Notes: a model not told the origin generated them from the letters alone. DNA of 33,436 nucleotides from Verrucomicrobiota bacterium (GCA_026398275.1 JAPLTF010000039.1:1-33436); one strand, 5' to 3'. Numbered from the stretch's first letter, positions 14,573 through 30,132 are shown. Translations and numbers: made by a program.

Positions 14573-15915
14573 TGCTCGCTCCACGATTTGGTGAGGACGG
14601 GTTCGCTCCGGTGCCAGCGCTCATGACGGCGGTCCAGGTTTTTCTGCTGCCGCTTCTGGACATCCGCCAGGGCCTCCTCCGCCGTGGCCGCCCCGGTCCA
14701 GATCCGCGTGACCGCATTTTTCATGTCGGCATTATACTCGCCCCATGTCGTCACGGCAGGAGCAGGACGGGCGTTGGGGCTTTTTGCAAGCTCGAGGAAC
14801 GTGCGGATGAACGGATTCGGATGCGCCTCGAAAAATGTCGGGCTGCATTCCTGGAGCGGGCTGAACTTCCGCTGGCCGAGGCAGAGCTTTTCCATGGGAC
14901 CACGCGTGTTCACATAGCGCATGAACTCGAACGCCTCCTGCGGGTGCTTCGCCCCGACCGGGATCACCAGCAGGTCGCACTCGACGATGGTGACATCGCG
15001 CAGATGGTCGGGATCATTGGACGGGAACGGGGCCACGCCCCATTCAAAATCCGCCGGCGCGTAGTTTGCGATAAAATTGTAGATCCACGAGCCCTGGAGG
15101 ATCATGGCCACCCGTCCCGTGAAGAACGGGTTCTGCGGGGAAGCGAAATTCCCGAAACCGTCGCGCAGCGCCAGCAGGCGGTCCGCGCCGAAGCGCTCCG
15201 GATAGGATTGGACCCAGCGATAGGCGGCAACGTTTTCCGGTGATGTCGCCGTGATCCTCGAATCCCCCTCGACCATGCTCCCCCCGAACCAGTATCCCCA
15301 AAGCCCGTTCCACCAGCCGGGCTCCTCCGGGACATGGCCGATCGTCTCCAGCCTTCCTGACGCGGATCGCCGGGTCAGCTTTTCATTGAAGGCTTCCAGC
15401 TCGGCGATCGACCGGGGCGGCTTGTCCGGATCCAGCCCCGCCTCGCGAAACATTTTTTTGTTGTAGATGAGCGCATTGCAGCTGGGCGTGGCAGGCAGGG
15501 CCCAGAGATGGTCGCGGTATTGGCACATCTTCCAAAACACCGGGATGTAGTCATCCGGGTTGATGCCGGCGTTGCGCGCCAGCTTATCCAATGGAGTGAG
15601 CGCGTTGTTTTCGGAATAGACCGGCAGGTTGATCGCCCAGATGCCCGCCACATCGGGAGGCACGCCGCCCGCAGTCGCCAGCATGAGGCGGCGGTCGATC
15701 TGGCTCACCGAGTTGAACTCCACAAAGATGCGGTCCTGGCTCGCGTTGAAATCGTCCACAACGGCCCGCATCGCATCCGCCTCGAATCCGGTCCATTTGT
15801 CCCAGTATCTGATGACGGTCCGCCCGTCTGCGGCTCCTGACAATTGCTGGAGCCCAAGGCCGGCGGGCAGCAGGCAGAGCGCGAAGAAGAACCGGCAGTA
15901 ACGGAAAGCGGTCAT
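14569..15915 (-). CDS. Extracellular solute-binding protein, family 1, 448 aa
   Basis: Periplasmic binding protein for the following two permeases. An N-terminal signal peptide (YCRFFFALCLLPAGLGLQQL) with cleavage near SGAADG has no lipobox cysteine. The mature start TVIRYWDKWTGFEADAM and later GVPPDVAGIWAINLPVYSEN, PSCNALIYNKKMFREAGLD and FFTGRVAMILQGSWIYNF are the usual landmarks of MalE/UgpB-type proteins. Several tryptophans could stack on sugar rings. The C-terminal ERWHRSEPVLTKSWSEQ tail is strongly charged. It begins 55 nt downstream of tsf on the same strand, so readthrough from the ribosomal operon is possible. A small hairpin lies in that gap. Confidence 0.9.
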   Translation of the reverse strand: MTAFRYCRFFFALCLLPAGLGLQQLSGAADGRTVIRYWDKWTGFEADAMRAVVDDFNASQDRIFVEFNSVSQIDRRLMLATAGGVPPDVAGIWAINLPVYSENNALTPLDKLARNAGINPDDYIPVFWKMCQYRDHLWALPATPSCNALIYNKKMFREAGLDPDKPPRSIAELEAFNEKLTRRSASGRLETIGHVPEEPGWWNGLWGYWFGGSMVEGDSRITATSPENVAAYRWVQSYPERFGADRLLALRDGFGNFASPQNPFFTGRVAMILQGSWIYNFIANYAPADFEWGVAPFPSNDPDHLRDVTIVECDLLVIPVGAKHPQEAFEFMRYVNTRGPMEKLCLGQRKFSPLQECSPTFFEAHPNPFIRTFLELAKSPNARPAPAVTTWGEYNADMKNAVTRIWTGAATAEEALADVQKRQQKNLDRRHERWHRSEPVLTKSWSEQ

Positions 15916-15947
15916 TCGCCGGGAGAAACCGCCATACGGAAACTCAT

Positions 15948-15963
15948 GTTGCCTGGGGGCAAC
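15948..15963. terminator. Small hairpin between tsf and the transporter operon
   Basis: GTTGCC, loop TGGG, GGCAAC, perfect 6-bp stem, 8 nt past the tsf stop codon. No uridine run follows on the minus strand (ATGAGTTTCC follows), so at best it is a weak terminator. Confidence 0.35.
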
Positions 15964-15970
15964 CGGCCGG

Positions 15971-16573
15971 CTATTCCCCCAGATCCTCGCCCACCATGTA
16001 GCGGGTGAAGCGGCGGATGATCATGTTCTCTCCGAGCTCGGCAATTTTGCTGGTGAGGAGATCCTTGATCGTCAGATCGGGATTCTTGATGAACGGCTGT
16101 TCCAGAAGGCAGATCGTGCTGTAAAACTTGTCGACTTTTCCATCCACAATTTTGTCCACGATGTTCGCCGGCTTCCCCTGCACCTGGGCCGCGTAGATCT
16201 CGCGCTCGGAGAGGATCAGCTTCTCCGGCACCTGCTCCCGACTCACGTAGAGCGGATTGGCGGCGGCGATGTGAAGGGTGACGTCCTTGACAAAATCCCG
16301 GAAGATGTCGTTCTTCGCGACGAAGTCGGTCTCGCAGTTGATCTCAACCAGAACGCCCACCTTGCCCTGAAGGTGAATGTAGGAGGCGATGGCCCCCTCC
16401 TTCGCGGCGCGCGAGGATTTCTTTCCGGCGCTGGCGATGCCCTTCTTGCGAAGGATGTCTTCGGCGGCGGCAAGATCCCCGCTGGCTTCGGTCAGGGCTC
16501 TCTTGCAATCCATCATTCCCGCGTTTGTTTTCTCGCGGAGTTCTTTGACAACTGAGGCAGATATTTCGGACAT
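15971..16573 (-). CDS. tsf: Translation elongation factor Ts, 200 aa
   Basis: EF-Ts releases GDP from EF-Tu. The N-terminal UBA-like domain is clear (VVKELREKTNAGMMDCKRAL), and the catalytic TDFVAKND motif is at residues 82-89 (TDFV 82-85). The protein is the short form (about 200 aa, as in Thermus) without the long dimerisation and coiled-coil insert of the E. coli protein. The start at 16573 is preferred over an upstream in-frame ATG at 16588, which lies in the AT-rich repeat of the spacer. It follows rpsB, the usual partner, after 95 nt. Confidence 0.96.
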   Translation of the reverse strand: MSEISASVVKELREKTNAGMMDCKRALTEASGDLAAAEDILRKKGIASAGKKSSRAAKEGAIASYIHLQGKVGVLVEINCETDFVAKNDIFRDFVKDVTLHIAAANPLYVSREQVPEKLILSEREIYAAQVQGKPANIVDKIVDGKVDKFYSTICLLEQPFIKNPDLTIKDLLTSKIAELGENMIIRRFTRYMVGEDLGE

Positions 16574-16575
16574 AA

Positions 16576-16660
16576 AAGTATTAAGCATTAAGAATTAAGT
16601 ATTAAGGGAAGAAAGCGCCCGGCCAGGGGTGCGCTTAATACTTCACACTTAAAACTTAAG
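16576..16660. repeat. ATTAAG-rich repeat and hairpin between rpsB and tsf
   Basis: AAGTATTAAG occurs at 16576-16585 and again at 16597-16606. Its exact reverse complement CTTAATACTT is at 16634-16643. Related copies (CATTAAG, AATTAAG, CTTAAAACTTAAG) fill the rest. A GC-rich inner stem (GCGC at 16615-16618 with GCGC at 16631-16634) supports folding. It lies just before the tsf start and differs sharply in base composition from all neighbours. It may tune tsf relative to rpsB, or be a short mobile repeat. Confidence 0.7.
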
Positions 16661-16668
16661 ACCCGTTT

Positions 16669-17415
16669 TTATTCTGAGACGGCGGACAGCTCGGAGGGAG
16701 CGGTCTTCGTCGCGCCCTTGGCTTCGATGATCGATTGGACAAGCTTCTGGAGGATCACGCGGATCGAGCGGATCGCGTCGTCGTTGCCCGCGATCGGGTA
16801 TTCGATTTTCTCCGGATCGCAGTTCGTGTCCACGATGGCGATGATCGGGATCTTGAGGCGGTTGGCCTCAGCGACGGCGATCTCCTCGCGGAGCGTGTCG
16901 ATGACGACGAGCGCATCAGGCAGCTTCTCCATGTTCACAATCCCTTCGAGATTGTGGAGGAGCTTGGCGCCTTCGCGGCGGATGGCCGCAGCTTCCGCCT
17001 TGTTGATCTTTGCAAAGGCGGGAGTTCCCTCCGCCGCCTGAATTTCCTTCAGGCGGGCGACGCTTTTGCGGATCGTGGTCAGGTTGGTGAGCGTTCCGCC
17101 AAGCCAGCGCTGGTTGACGAAGAGCTGGCCAGTGGCCGTCGCGGCCTCGCGGACGGCTTCCTGCGCCTGCTTCTTGGTTCCGACGAAGAGGATTTTCCCG
17201 CCGCCCCGGGCGAGGTTGGTCAGGTATTCCGTGGCACGCGAGAGCTGGTCCACTGTCTGGGCCAGATCGATGATGTAGATGGAATTTTTTTCTTCGAGGA
17301 TGTAGTCGCGCATCTTCGGATTCCAGCGCTTGGTCTGGTGTCCATAGTGCACGCCGGCTTCGAGCAGTTCGGTCATGAGTTCGACGTTTGGATATTTGGA
17401 TGTTTCTTCGGACAT
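16669..17415 (-). CDS. rpsB: 30S ribosomal protein S2, 248 aa
   Basis: S2 binds late on the head of the small subunit and is needed for S1 docking. Family landmarks are LLEAGVHYGHQTKRWNPKM, YIIDLAQTVDQL, ILFVGTKKQAQEAV, NQRWLGGTLTN, PDALVVIDTLREEIAVAEA and IPIIAIVDTNCDPEKIEYPIAGNDDAIRS, all in order and uninterrupted. Length is typical. It starts 8 nt after rpoC, so here rpsB-tsf appears appended to the RNA polymerase operon and not in its own transcription unit. Confidence 0.98.
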   Translation of the reverse strand: MSEETSKYPNVELMTELLEAGVHYGHQTKRWNPKMRDYILEEKNSIYIIDLAQTVDQLSRATEYLTNLARGGGKILFVGTKKQAQEAVREAATATGQLFVNQRWLGGTLTNLTTIRKSVARLKEIQAAEGTPAFAKINKAEAAAIRREGAKLLHNLEGIVNMEKLPDALVVIDTLREEIAVAEANRLKIPIIAIVDTNCDPEKIEYPIAGNDDAIRSIRVILQKLVQSIIEAKGATKTAPSELSAVSE

Positions 17416-17423
17416 GGGATCTC

Positions 17424-21539
<4,116 letters not shown>

Positions 21540-21569
21540 GGAATCGATTCTTTATTCAGTTGCGGTGGA

Positions 21570-25364
<3,795 letters not shown>

Positions 25365-25577
25365 GGTGGATTCGAGTGGCTATTTCCGGTGAATTGTTGG
25401 CGTGCCAACCAGCTTTTGTTTAGCCCGGAAATTCGGTCAAAACGTCGGAATGCAAAACATCCGTGCAGGCAGGCAGGGATTTCCCCACCCGTCTGGTGAC
25501 GGATTGTTGATTACTCGGACGGATTCGATCGGATAACAGGGCCTTGGCTTCCAGCGGAGGTGAGAAATTATAGGGAT

Positions 25578-25618
25578 CCGCAGAGAGATCAAGACTTTTT
25601 TTCGAGATCTCTCTGCGG
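25578..25618. terminator. 13-bp perfect hairpin between rplL and rpoB
   Basis: CCGCAGAGAGATC at 25578-25590 pairs exactly with GATCTCTCTGCGG at 25606-25618 around a 15-nt loop. It begins 16 nt past the rplL stop on the minus strand. No uridine run follows, so partial termination or RNase III-type processing is more likely than full termination. The E. coli rplL-rpoB spacer also holds an attenuator and an RNase III site, but no sequence similarity is claimed. The rest of the gap (25365-25577) shows only a small GTTGGC/GCCAAC hairpin near 25396-25409 and no confident promoter. Confidence 0.75.
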
Positions 25619-25634
25619 TGTTAAAGGGACGGGA

Positions 25635-26015
25635 TTACTTGATTTCGACTTTGGCGCCGGCGGCTTCGATCTTTTTCTTGATCTCTTCCGCTTCTTCCTT
25701 GGTCACGCCCTCTTTGAGGGACTTGGGAGCGCTCTCGACGAGGGCCTTGGCTTCGGCGAGGCCGAGACCGGCCACGGCGGCGCGCACCTCTTTGATGACG
25801 GCGATTTTGTTTCCGCCGGCTTCAACGAGGATCACGTCAAACGCGGTCTTTTCCTCAACCGGTGCTGCAGCGGCTCCGGCAGCTCCTGCTGCGGCGACTG
25901 CGACGGGTGCTGCGGCGCTGACGCCCCATTTTTCTTCGAGTTGTTTTACCAGTCCGGCGATCTCCAGAACGGTGAGTCCGCTGAGCTGGTCTACGAGTGC
26001 TTGTGTGTCTGCCAT
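25635..26015 (-). CDS. rplL: 50S ribosomal protein L7/L12, 126 aa
   Basis: Stalk protein that recruits translational GTPases. The N-terminal dimerisation helix pair ([20 protein letters not shown]) is followed by an alanine-rich hinge (residues about 33-52, [19 protein letters not shown]). The C-terminal domain ends with [20 protein letters not shown] and [20 protein letters not shown], the GTPase-contact helices. Length is typical. It is separated from rplJ by 138 nt that contain a strong hairpin, and from rpoB by another. Confidence 0.98.
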   Translation of the reverse strand: MADTQALVDQLSGLTVLEIAGLVKQLEEKWGVSAAAPVAVAAAGAAGAAAAPVEEKTAFDVILVEAGGNKIAVIKEVRAAVAGLGLAEAKALVESAPKSLKEGVTKEEAEEIKKKIEAAGAKVEIK

Positions 26016-26114
26016 TGTGTTTTTTCTATTGTGGTATCGTCGCGCCCGGAAGCCTCAGGGCATTTGAGCCAGACAGCCGTCTGACCGACGAGGAACCGAT
26101 TTGTGTTGTTGTTG

Positions 26115-26148
26115 TTTGCCCGGTGCGGCTTCGAAAACACCGGGCAAA
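26115..26148. terminator. 11-bp perfect hairpin between rplJ and rplL
   Basis: TTTGCCCGGTG at 26115-26125 pairs exactly with CACCGGGCAAA at 26138-26148 around a 12-nt loop. It starts 5 nt past the rplJ stop on the minus strand and is followed by a CAA-rich stretch, not uridines. A processing or attenuation role that sets the 1:4 L10:L12 ratio is plausible but inferred. Confidence 0.7.
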
Positions 26149-26153
26149 ATCTT

Positions 26154-26675
26154 CTAGGCCGCCTCCCCTGCCGCGTCGGCTTTCGCCTGGAGGACGCGGG
26201 CCAGGCTGGCGCCCGGCTCGTTGAGGACACGGACAAATTGGGTCGCCGGCGTCTGCAGGAGGCCGAGGAGCTTGGATTGCAGGGCTTCCTTGCTGGGCAG
26301 GTCCGCGAGCTCCGCAACCTGGGCGGTGGTCAGGGCGGCATTATCAAGAACCCCGCCGCGCACGGTCGGCTTCTGGAACTCCGCATGGAAGGTCTTGAGG
26401 ACTTTCGCGGCGGCGCAGATATCGGCCTCTCCGGTGACCATCGCGGTCTGCCCGGCGAGCGAGCCCTCGAGCTCCGGCATCTTGAGGTCCTGCGCGGCAA
26501 TTTTCAGAAAGGTGTTGCGCACCACGCTGAGGCGGGCACCGGCGCCGGTCAGGCGGGTGCGGAGCTCCTCAAAATGAGGCACCTTCATGCCGGTGTAATC
26601 AACCACCAGCAGATACGGCGAGGATTTCAGTTTTTCGCGGACGTCCGCGACGATCAAAGTTTTCTCGGGTCTCAT
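26154..26675 (-). CDS. rplJ: 50S ribosomal protein L10, 173 aa
   Basis: L10 anchors the L7/L12 dimers on the ribosome and, in well-studied bacteria, represses its own operon. The N-terminal RNA-binding domain is typical: VADVREKLKSSPYLLVVDYTGM, then LRTRLTGAGARLSVVRNTFLK. The C-terminal helix that binds L12 dimers is shorter than in E. coli but present (RVLNEPGASLARVLQAKADA). It begins 5 nt after rplA. Confidence 0.97.
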   Translation of the reverse strand: MRPEKTLIVADVREKLKSSPYLLVVDYTGMKVPHFEELRTRLTGAGARLSVVRNTFLKIAAQDLKMPELEGSLAGQTAMVTGEADICAAAKVLKTFHAEFQKPTVRGGVLDNAALTTAQVAELADLPSKEALQSKLLGLLQTPATQFVRVLNEPGASLARVLQAKADAAGEAA

Positions 26676-26680
26676 GGGAT

Positions 26681-27382
26681 TTAGTGTTTGAGGTAGGGGG
26701 TCGGGTCGACCGACACGCCCGGGGTCATCGTGGCTGCGAGAGTGATGGACTCGACAAACGAGCCCTTGGCCGTGGCGGGGCGGGCCTTCACGACGGCGTC
26801 AATGACAGCCGACCCGTTCTCCACGAGCGCCAGGTCTTCAAAGGAAAATTTTCCGACAGGCACGGCGACATTTCCGTTCTTGTCGAGTTTGAACTCCACG
26901 CGTCCGGCCTTGACTTCCTTCACGGCTTTGGCGGTGTCGTCGGTGACGGTGCCGGTCTTGGGATTCGGCATCAGGCCGCGGGGCCCGAGGACCTTGCCGA
27001 GCTTGCGGACCTCCGCCATGGCGGACGGGGTGGCGATCGCGACGTCGAAGTCGGAGAACCCGCCGGTCACTTTTTTGATGAGATCTTCGAACCCGACGAA
27101 TTCCGCCCCGGCTTCCTTCGCAGCATCCGCGGACTGGCCGGTCGCAAAAACGAGGACCCGCACGTTCTTGCCGCTTCCGTTCGGGAGGGGGCAGGTTCCG
27201 CGGACCATCTGGTCGCTCTGCTTGGGATCGACGCCCAGCTTGAACGACAGGGTGACCGTCTGGTCGAACTTTGTCGGGGGCAGGGTCTTGAGTGTCTTGA
27301 CTGCCTCGGACAGCTGGTATTTCTTGCTGCCGTCCACTTTTTCAGCGGCGGCCCGGTAACGCTTGCTTCGTGATTTTTGCAT
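26681..27382 (-). CDS. rplA: 50S ribosomal protein L1, 233 aa
   Basis: L1 forms the mobile stalk at the tRNA exit site and can repress its own mRNA. Landmarks are SKRYRAAAEKVDGSKKYQL, KFDQTVTLSFKLGVDPKQSD, RGTCPLPNGSGKNVRVLVFA, the signature GKVLGPRGLMPNPKTGTV, and SFVESITLAATMTPGVSVD at the end. Length is normal. It is the first gene of the cluster: rplK, normally directly upstream, is not there, and the next gene upstream is a divergent pseudopilin. A promoter-like sequence sits about 76 nt upstream. Confidence 0.98.
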   Translation of the reverse strand: MQKSRSKRYRAAAEKVDGSKKYQLSEAVKTLKTLPPTKFDQTVTLSFKLGVDPKQSDQMVRGTCPLPNGSGKNVRVLVFATGQSADAAKEAGAEFVGFEDLIKKVTGGFSDFDVAIATPSAMAEVRKLGKVLGPRGLMPNPKTGTVTDDTAKAVKEVKAGRVEFKLDKNGNVAVPVGKFSFEDLALVENGSAVIDAVVKARPATAKGSFVESITLAATMTPGVSVDPTPYLKH

Positions 27383-27457
27383 ATTTTGTTGCAGTGCGAT
27401 CGACCGTGTCTGGTCTCCTGCGTTGGTGGTTTTCCGACGGGATGTCGGGAGCCGGTC

Positions 27458-27485
27458 AAATTAACGGACACGGCAACAGTGTCAA
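27458..27485 (-). promoter_or_regulatory. Candidate promoter of the rplA-rpoC-tsf cluster
   Basis: A perfect -35 TTGACA (27480-27485), a 16-nt spacer and TAATTT (27458-27463, 3 of 6) lie upstream of rplA and leave a leader of about 70 nt. The leader could hold an L1-binding site, but I could not identify one by eye. Confidence 0.45.
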
Positions 27486-27517
27486 AGAAATAATGAAAAA
27501 ATATTCACGGCGCCAGG

Positions 27518-27553
27518 ACCGGGTCCGGACGAGCCCGGATCGGTCGATTTTTT
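27518..27553 (+). terminator. Terminator-like hairpin with T6 on the plus strand
   Basis: ACCG/CGGT and TCCGG/CCGGA form a two-part stem at 27518-27544, followed by CGA and six T at 27548-27553. It would stop plus-strand transcription, but no plus-strand gene lies upstream. It may block antisense transcripts from the rplA region reaching the pseudopilin gene, or be chance. Confidence 0.35.
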
Positions 27554-27660
27554 GCCCGGATTGAAACGCAGCGCGCGTATCGACAAGAAATTGCTTGCCG
27601 CAGCGGCGTTGAGAATGCACCTTGAAGAGCCGTTTCATTGGATAGATACCTGCAGCCATC

Positions 27661-28224
27661 ATGAACAACACTCCCCGCATTCCAGAAAGATCCGCTTTCA
27701 CGCTCATCGAGCTCCTCATCGTGATCGCGATCATCGGAATCCTGATGTCCCTGCTCTTCCCGGCTGTCAACTCCGCCATCGACGCCGCCAAAAAGGCCCA
27801 GGCCAAAAATGACGTCACCCAGATCGCCACGGCGGTCATCGCGTATGAAACCGAGTATGGGAAGCTGCCTGCAACAAATGCCTCCGGCGTAGATGTGGGC
27901 GAGCCTTTTCTCTCTGCCCTGATGGGGAGCAATACGAGCAGTTTGAACCCACGGCAAATTGTGTTTATTGAAGTTCCGAACGCCAAAGTAGGAAAAAAAA
28001 GCGGCCTATCCACGAATACGGGTATTTTTGTGGATCCTTGGGGTGCATCCTACCAAATTGCGTTTGATGATAACTACGACAATATCATTTCCTCTGCCGG
28101 GGACAACAAAGGTATCACGGCATCCAGTCTCAGAAAAAAAGTTGCTGTATGGAACAACGTCACGGCAATGAGCAATACAACGGACGCACAGAGAAAACGG
28201 AGAGCCGTTGTCTCTTGGGAATAA
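27661..28224 (+). CDS. Prepilin-type pseudopilin (GspG/type IV pilin-like), 187 aa
   Basis: The short leader ends in RSAFTLIELLIVIAIIGILM: a basic leader, cleavage before Phe13, Glu17 at position +5, and a hydrophobic helix. Prepilin peptidase should cleave and N-methylate it. The residue before the cut is Ala12 and not the usual Gly. After the helix come AAKKAQAKNDVTQIATAVIAYETEYGKLP, as in major pseudopilins of type II secretion and in the many prepilin-like proteins of Verrucomicrobiota. FVDPWGASYQIAFDD is the conserved DPWG motif of GspG-like proteins. The following segment lacks the calcium-site pattern I would expect of true GspG. It is a single gene with no secretion apparatus nearby. 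Confidence 0.88.
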   Translation: MNNTPRIPERSAFTLIELLIVIAIIGILMSLLFPAVNSAIDAAKKAQAKNDVTQIATAVIAYETEYGKLPATNASGVDVGEPFLSALMGSNTSSLNPRQIVFIEVPNAKVGKKSGLSTNTGIFVDPWGASYQIAFDDNYDNIISSAGDNKGITASSLRKKVAVWNNVTAMSNTTDAQRKRRAVVSWE

Positions 28225-28231
28225 TTTTCAC

Positions 28232-28302
28232 GCGGGTGTAGTTCAATGGTAGAACGGCAGCTTCCCAAGCTGCATACGAGGGTTCGATTCCCTTCACCCG
28301 CT
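28232..28302 (+). tRNA. tRNA-Gly (anticodon CCC)
   Basis: Full cloverleaf of 71 nt. Acceptor GCGGGTG pairs with CACCCGC (28295-28301), with discriminator T at 28302. The D loop is GTTCAATGGTAGAAC. Anticodon stem GCAGC/GCTGC encloses loop TTCCCAA, giving CCC, which reads GGG. The T arm is GAGGGTTCGATTCCCTT. The 3' CCA is not encoded (CCC follows). It begins 8 nt past the pseudopilin stop, so the two could share a transcript. Confidence 0.95.
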
Positions 28303-28324
28303 CCCTCTGATAAAGAACAACTTA

Positions 28325-28350
28325 CGATGATTTCTGTCTAAAAATCATCG
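28325..28350. terminator. 9-bp perfect hairpin downstream of the tRNA and hipA
   Basis: CGATGATTT pairs with AAATCATCG around an 8-nt loop. It lies 23 nt past the tRNA and 125 nt beyond the hipA stop, between convergent genes. No U run follows. Just after it, GTTCAAAC occurs twice (about 28352-28372). The rest of 28351-28474 shows no gene. Confidence 0.45.
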
Positions 28351-28474
28351 AAGTTCAAACAAAAGTTCAAACACTTCCACCGTTTTCCGAGCCTTTCCAA
28401 GGTATTCCAAGAGACTGTGGAGAGACGCAATTCGCCGCCCACTCGGACATTGCCAGTCCCTGTTCAACAAGGGC

Positions 28475-29779
28475 TCATTTCTCGGGAAAAGAGAGCCGTT
28501 GATTTTTTTGGATCTGCCGCAGCCAATCGTCTGAAACTTTCGCCTCTCTCGCAAATTCCGGCCAGCGTTCCACGACAGCGCATATTTCTTCGACGATCGT
28601 CTTGGCCCGGCCTCGCTTCATGAGCGCAGCCCTCGCGCACACTTCGAAGTCCTCCATTGTGAAACCGTCCCGCTTTCCGTTGACCGTCATCTGGTGCGCT
28701 CCCGTCCAGAGGCCGGAGGGATTGAAACTGTAGGTCACGTCAAATGCCGGAGCCAGCGACCAACTGCCCTGTTTGTCCATCAGGAAGGCAATGTTCTTCA
28801 CGTGGTCATCCTGGTTCCGGGCCACGATGTTGAAGGCCATCCGCCGGAACTGCTCCTCCACCGCAGACATCGGCAACTCGAGCTGCCGGATCGCGAGCAT
28901 CGCCTGCTCGTAGGAGTAGGCACCGGCCTGGTTGAAATCAAAATGTGCCATCGCGCACAGCGACTGCATGTGGAGTTTCTCCCCGCCCGCCAGGCGATCG
29001 AACCGGCGGGTCATGAAATGCCGGCGTCCCTTTTCTTCGAGCAGCCGGCACTCGCTCATCGTGACGCCCGCCGCCTTGGCCATCAGGTAATACGCATATT
29101 CGATCGCCCCGTAGCCCTTGGGGTCCTCCATCTCCTTGTCTTTGTTCCCCGACACGCCATCGAATTTCAGCAGCCAGTAATCGAACCCTTCGCCCGCCTC
29201 GATCTGCCCGGAACGCACTTCATTCGTTTCGCGGTTCCATGCGATCACCGCCTTCGCACGCGCACCACCGGCGGACGTGCCGACGCGAAGAATTTCCCTG
29301 AGTGCTTTCTCCCGGCCTTTGGTGTGGAAGTGGCCCTGCAGATCGCCGCGATGCGTCAAGACCTCCGAAGCCAGGTTGACCAAGGCGTCGATCTCGACGT
29401 GATGTGCCTTGACCGGACGCAGGCCGAGCGAAGGGCGGAATTCCAGCGCCCCCATGCCGCGCGTCCCTGTGTAACACAAACGCTCCACCGCGCTGAAACT
29501 CTCCGGCGTCCGGCCTTGCGTCGCCAGCCAGGCGTCAATCAAAGCGTTGCCGAACCGGTCGGGCAGGGAATCGGCCAGCAGCCCGGGCAACCCGTGAAAC
29601 GTGTTTCGAGGCAGTGCCGGGAACTCATACACTTCCTCGCTCAACGGCATCGTCAGCGGGGAAACCTGAATGCCGCTCGTTGCGAAGTCCGGATCGTATT
29701 GGAATGTGGCCACTTCGCGCCCATCCTCGAGCGACACCGCCCCGATCCTCCGCCCCCATAGCCGCACTTCGGCGATCAT
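28475..29779 (-). CDS. hipA: HipA-family serine/threonine kinase toxin, 434 aa
   Basis: HipA-type kinases phosphorylate translation targets such as glutamyl-tRNA synthetase and induce dormancy. The N-subdomain motif YTGTRGMGALEF is at 103-114. The activation region is GTSAGGARAKAVIAW (167-181). The catalytic loop NQDDHVKN has Asp324/Asp325, and the Mg-binding aspartate is Asp347 in SLAPAFDVTYS. All key residues are kept and the length is typical, so an active kinase is expected. Its start overlaps the hipB stop as ATGA. The target cannot be inferred. Confidence 0.92.
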   Translation of the reverse strand: MIAEVRLWGRRIGAVSLEDGREVATFQYDPDFATSGIQVSPLTMPLSEEVYEFPALPRNTFHGLPGLLADSLPDRFGNALIDAWLATQGRTPESFSAVERLCYTGTRGMGALEFRPSLGLRPVKAHHVEIDALVNLASEVLTHRGDLQGHFHTKGREKALREILRVGTSAGGARAKAVIAWNRETNEVRSGQIEAGEGFDYWLLKFDGVSGNKDKEMEDPKGYGAIEYAYYLMAKAAGVTMSECRLLEEKGRRHFMTRRFDRLAGGEKLHMQSLCAMAHFDFNQAGAYSYEQAMLAIRQLELPMSAVEEQFRRMAFNIVARNQDDHVKNIAFLMDKQGSWSLAPAFDVTYSFNPSGLWTGAHQMTVNGKRDGFTMEDFEVCARAALMKRGRAKTIVEEICAVVERWPEFAREAKVSDDWLRQIQKNQRLSFPEK

Positions 29780-30129
29780 GACGGCTCACCCCATGTCCAT
29801 TTTTTCGATTCGCTTTTGACTGTTTTTCGTCCCGTCGCCCGCTTGCGTTTTCGGCTTTGGAGTTTCAACTGCGCAATCGGGCTCGCCGCTGCTTCCGGGA
29901 TCAGAACCTCGAACCGCTCCACCAGTCCGAGTATTCGGCACACTCTGACGAAGCTCGATAATTGCGTGGCCGCAGCTCCCAATTCCAACCGCTGCACGGT
30001 TCGCAATCCGATCCCCGCTTGATCTGCGAGTTGTTCTTGAGTCAAATTCTTGGAAAGGCGAATCTGCGCCAAACGCTCCCCGATCAGCTTGAGAAGCGTC
30101 TCGTTAGTCAATTTATCAGAAATTTCCAT
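29776..30129 (-). CDS. hipB: HipB-like antitoxin, Xre-family helix-turn-helix, 117 aa
   Basis: DNA-binding antitoxin for the following kinase. The HTH spans about residues 17-50: ERLAQIRLSKNLTQEQLADQ, then AGIGLRTVQRLELG. The C-terminal third is basic (SRKRKRATGRKTVKS), which is unusual for HipB and may add non-specific DNA affinity. The start at 30129 is chosen over the longer frame at 30231 because family homology begins there and a small inverted repeat sits immediately upstream. Stop and hipA start overlap by 4 nt, so the pair is coupled. Confidence 0.87.
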   Translation of the reverse strand: MEISDKLTNETLLKLIGERLAQIRLSKNLTQEQLADQAGIGLRTVQRLELGAAATQLSSFVRVCRILGLVERFEVLIPEAAASPIAQLKLQSRKRKRATGRKTVKSESKKWTWGEPS

Positions 30130-30132
30130 ACA

